Positions 60,810 to 64,000 of a stretch of 64,000 bases of DNA are shown here, in pieces. The DNA comes from Brienomyrus brachyistius. Taxonomy: Eukaryota > Chordata > Actinopteri > Osteoglossiformes > Mormyridae. The notes below the pieces were generated by a model. The model saw nothing but the letters and a program-made list of their open reading frames with translations. It was not told the origin of the DNA and did not search any database. The DNA lies in contig NC_064555.1 in assembly GCF_023856365.1 (NCBI RefSeq), forward strand, positions 15,262,254 to 15,326,253, read 5' to 3'. Both the position numbers and the translations under genes were made by a program. Positions within the stretch are counted from its first letter, which is position 1, and each line of letters opens with the position of its first letter.

Positions 60810-60893
60810 TTTTCATGAGGAGATATTTGGATGTCGTACCATAGGGTTAATGCTATAGCAGCTAAACATTTCAGATACATAAACCCTCAATTA
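60810..60893 (+). repeat. 78-bp direct repeat, copy B, with 12-bp duplication
   Basis: The segment 60,811-60,893 is flanked on both sides by AGTTCAACCCCT (60,799-60,810 and 60,894-60,905), so it looks like an insertion with a 12-bp target duplication. 78 of its bases match 57,361-57,438 with four mismatches. It contains a GCTATAGC palindrome. Too short for a known SINE; origin unknown. Confidence 0.85.
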
Positions 60894-61183
60894 AGTTCAA
60901 CCCCTGTAGAAAGATTGACTTGTTATTGTATGTTGTAGTAAAGCGAGTTACGCATTATTGTGACCATCTTCCATTTATGATTTGACAGTGTCATGCAAGT
61001 GAGGAAAACAGCAGACGGGCAAATATTACAGTGGCTGTAAGATGAATCCTCAATCATGTTTCTCCAAAAAAGAATGACACCTCATCAGCAAAATATGCCA
61101 CATTTTCTCTCAGACTACAAGAGATTGTCTACTGTACACTTTCTGTGTGATGCGTCCTAATTTTGCCTGGGTCTCTGGGTTAA

Positions 61184-61551
61184 CAAGGGAGGGGTTTAAC
61201 CAATCATAGCATTCATCGTATGACATCACCGCATTAGTTAAAACCATTGTTTCCTGTTAGAATTCTCCAGTACCTGTTTTATTGCGTATGCCTTTTGTTA
61301 AGGGACATGTCATAGATAAACAGACAAAACAGGAATATGTTCACCTGCTAAGGCTGTTTGGAGCAGTCTAAGGGTGTGTCTTTATTTTGTGATGATGATG
61401 ATGAAAACAATAATAATAATAACAAGGCATGAATCAAAGGATTACTTAAAGCCTTCAGTTTGAAAATGAGAAAAAAAACAGACCAATGAAATGATGTCAT
61501 ACGACAAATTCTGTGATTGGTTAAAGAAGCAAAATGCAAGCCCCTCCCTTG
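61184..61551. mobile_element. 368-bp inverted-repeat element
   Basis: The left arm CAAGGGAGGGG (61,184) is matched by its complement at 61,541-61,551. Further in, AACCAATCATAG-CATTC-TCGTATGACATCA (from 61,198) pairs with the complement of 61,488-61,525. Arms are about 40-80 bases with 80-90 percent identity by eye. Weaker inverted similarity continues outside the given ends, so the boundaries may be wider. A CATGA/ATGATG-type run (61,390-61,405) and AATAAT run lie in the loop. No coding capacity. Confidence 0.7.
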
Positions 61552-62179
61552 CTGACACAGGCACACATTAAGGATGTCCTTTCTGTGCAGCCTCATCCTG
61601 GGACAGTACTGTGCATCCTGCAGTCCGTGCTGTCACCCCCCCCCACCAACCCCCCGGACCTGTAGGTGTCTCTGCACGATCTGCATTTATGCGATCTTGC
61701 CGTGATTCTCCCAGAGTGCGTGCCGCTTTACGGCGTGTGAAGGGCACGGCTCTGAGTGAAATTTGATTGAGGGCCCGATCGAGTGAGAAGCCCGATTTAG
61801 TACGGAGAGAGTCCCAATAGCTCTTGTTTCTTTTTTGGTATAAACTTACAGAGGCACTGAAGGGTACTTGCCGAGTCAGGAATCAGTGTCTCGGTCAGAA
61901 AGGCACATCATGAAAATTTACTGGCATCACGTGACGGAAATTGTAAAGCTACCTCAACATATTTCATTCACATCTTGCAAAAGGCCCACAGTAGCACGGC
62001 AGAATTAAACCGAAATATTTTTTGTTAACCACGAAAGAATAAACAAAATAATGCTTTATTCACCGTTTGCACCAGTACATTGGAATACTTTTGTTCACGT
62101 ATCCCATCATGCTCTCCTCTGAGACAAATAAACCAAAACATACAGTTAAGAGCAAAGCTTGGGGTCCGAGCACAGGGTT

Positions 62180-62310
62180 AGGCTAATTACCCAGCAATGC
62201 TGGAGTGTTTCTGGGAGTTAAGGGCCTAATAGAGGTGTGACTATCCTGCCAAGGACGAGGCTTCAACCGGCAACCTTCCGATTGCAGGCACAGCTGAGCC
62301 TGTTTCTAGT
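62180..62310 (-). mobile_element. SINE relic, inverted
   Basis: 'agggttaggctaattaccca', 'gggagttaagggcctaatag' and 'cttcaaccggcaaccttccg' followed by 'attgcaggcacagc' have the order of an inverted tRNA-SINE related to 45,555. Ends were not resolved. Confidence 0.5.
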
Positions 62311-64000
62311 TGATGTCCGGGGCGTGAATTTACATGTGTTTTCCTCAAGCTGTATCCATTGGCAGTAATCCAGAAATGCCTGGATAAAGGGACAGAGTCT
62401 TTTAGAACAACGAACAGCCAATCACAGAGGTCTCACACTGTGCCAATGAACAAACTCAACAAACAAATTATGATCGATTCAACTCATTAGCAAGGCAGGT
62501 AGGACAGCCCACAGCATCCGGATGCAGTTTATATAACATGTTTGGATTTAATCTTTTTCTTTATTCCTCTCTGCCTTTAGGGTGTGTGAAGGACTCAGCT
62601 CTGAGTAAAATTTGATTGATGACCTGATACAGTTTTTTATTTTTTTTTTACGTTCCCCCCACGCACTGTAATTGTAAAATCAATAAACAAAGCATTAACA
62701 ACCAAAATAGACCTTCTTTGCAAACTATTTGCTTCATTGATATTCTCAGGGGAGCAAAATGTTTGACGAGTGAAGGGGATCGAGGGCGACAGCGTGCATT
62801 TCCTGCTGTAAACAAATGCATATTTTACCGTAAGCCTTTCCAGATACTCCGAACCAGTGACTTTAAATGTGGCTCATACTCAAAGGGAGAATCTCGACGC
62901 TCCCCGATGTTTGTCACGCTCGTCCTGAACTGATCTTTGTGGCTGAAGAGACCGATGTCCCGGGGAGGGTGACATCACCTCTTTGGCTGATCTCCAGGTT
63001 GCCGTCATGCTTTCAGTCTCTGTCACTCTGGCATTAAGACGTTTTCAGAGATGTGGGTGTTACTCAGCAGTTAAATATTTATACATTGGGCTCATGCTCA
63101 GCTGACTAAATATTTTAGCCCCTCCAAGGGGGTGATGGGATGGGGGCTCATTTGAATGACAATTGAATCGTGGTGCATCATTGAGTATGTCGGGCTGGGC
63201 TTTTCACGACTGCTGTGAATTTCTTCATGCTGCCAACCTTGGTTATCCACCCCCAGGGATCTGTGTGTCTATCAAAGCAGACGCATTGTGGATATTATAG
63301 GGAATGGTGAGAGGGCATTTACACTGTGCCCTCTGACTACCTGACATGCACTCTCTGGGGTGATTTTGTGTGTCATTCTATGTGCATGTGTCCCAGTTCA
63401 CCCTTAAACACTCAGGCAATGCTGCCTGCTCCTCCTGTCCCCATACGCACCGGCATGAAATCACACTTCCACACACAGGTAACTCCCCACCTCCCCAGCT
63501 ACTCCTGTGCACCTGTGAGCAGTTCCCATTATCTCCAGTTCTGCCGTAATAAGCTGTAAGTCAGAAGCAAATGAAAAGCTAGTGAAAACAAAACAAGGGT
63601 ATTTATCTTGTGAACGTGTGCCTGCAATATATATTATTTACTTGGGGTTTTGTGGGGAATCGTGCGAGTCTTATGCCTAATGCAGATGCAGGTAGCTGAC
63701 GCGGGGGCCCCACTCCAGACGTAATCCTTCTTACCCTCCCTGTCCAGTTGTGGAATGCTCTCTGTCAGGGATGGGGGGGGGTCTCATGCTGCTCGGGGAA
63801 TCATCCCTGGGGAGATTAATAAAAGAGGGAAAGGGAAAGGAATAAAATAAGGGCAGCAGAAAATGTGATTAGGACCATGTGAATGGAGAGAATGTGGGGG
63901 GGTTGACAGCAAGAGTGGGAGGAGGCGGGAGGAGCCTGAGGTCCGCCTTCGCCACAGGGGCGACACGAAATGGTGTGGGGGAGTCCCACGGCGTCCCGCT
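62311..64000. other. Intergenic DNA, no gene recognised
   Basis: Unique-looking sequence to the window end, with only short frames (77 codons at most) and no recognised element. Confidence 0.5.

Overview
This window looks like non-coding DNA from a ray-finned fish, most likely a teleost. It has tRNA-derived SINE copies, degraded Tc1-like transposase relics, hAT-type short elements, a LINE 3' tail, abundant microsatellites and unusually long poly-G/poly-C tracts. I found no host protein-coding gene, rRNA gene or functional tRNA gene. The longest open frames are explained by tandem repeats whose unit is read through without stops, or lie in GC-rich blocks without recognisable domains. The species is not identified.

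Layout. 0-12 kb: a TG microsatellite next to a SINE relic, then a 23-copy 48-bp minisatellite (2.57-3.67 kb), poly-G tracts, an AT-rich block that reads like a conserved non-coding element (4.86-5.56 kb), a TCTA microsatellite, and two copies of a recurring 130-190-bp element. 11.4-16.9 kb: SINE copies, a MITE-like element with an internal 38-bp array, and a third copy of the recurring element. 17-24 kb: mostly unique, with GC-rich blocks and C-tracts. 24-36 kb: AT-rich, mostly unique, with several candidate regulatory blocks and a few SINE fragments. 36-45 kb: a long TG microsatellite, a complete-looking 955-bp non-autonomous hAT-type element (40,710-41,664) and two more copies of the recurring element. 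46-50 kb: a 14-copy 40-bp minisatellite sitting between two opposed SINE pieces, a probable TTAA-bounded element, and a 637-bp foldback element (49,570-50,206). 53-62 kb: a Tc1/mariner element with both ends and TA duplication (53,630-54,835), a young SINE with a 13-bp target duplication, a nested pair of inverted-repeat elements, fragments of two further Tc1-like transposases in opposed orientation, a LINE tail inserted in one of them, a 78-bp direct repeat 3.4 kb apart, and a 368-bp inverted-repeat element.

The most interesting theme is that three minisatellites with different periods (48, 40 and 38 bp) each match the internal part of an interspersed repeat also seen in single-copy form in this window. 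The foldback element built of inverted 21-bp arrays and the 83-bp insertion with a 12-bp target duplication are the other signals that ordinary annotation would miss. Family assignments rest on motifs recognised by eye; no database search was possible.
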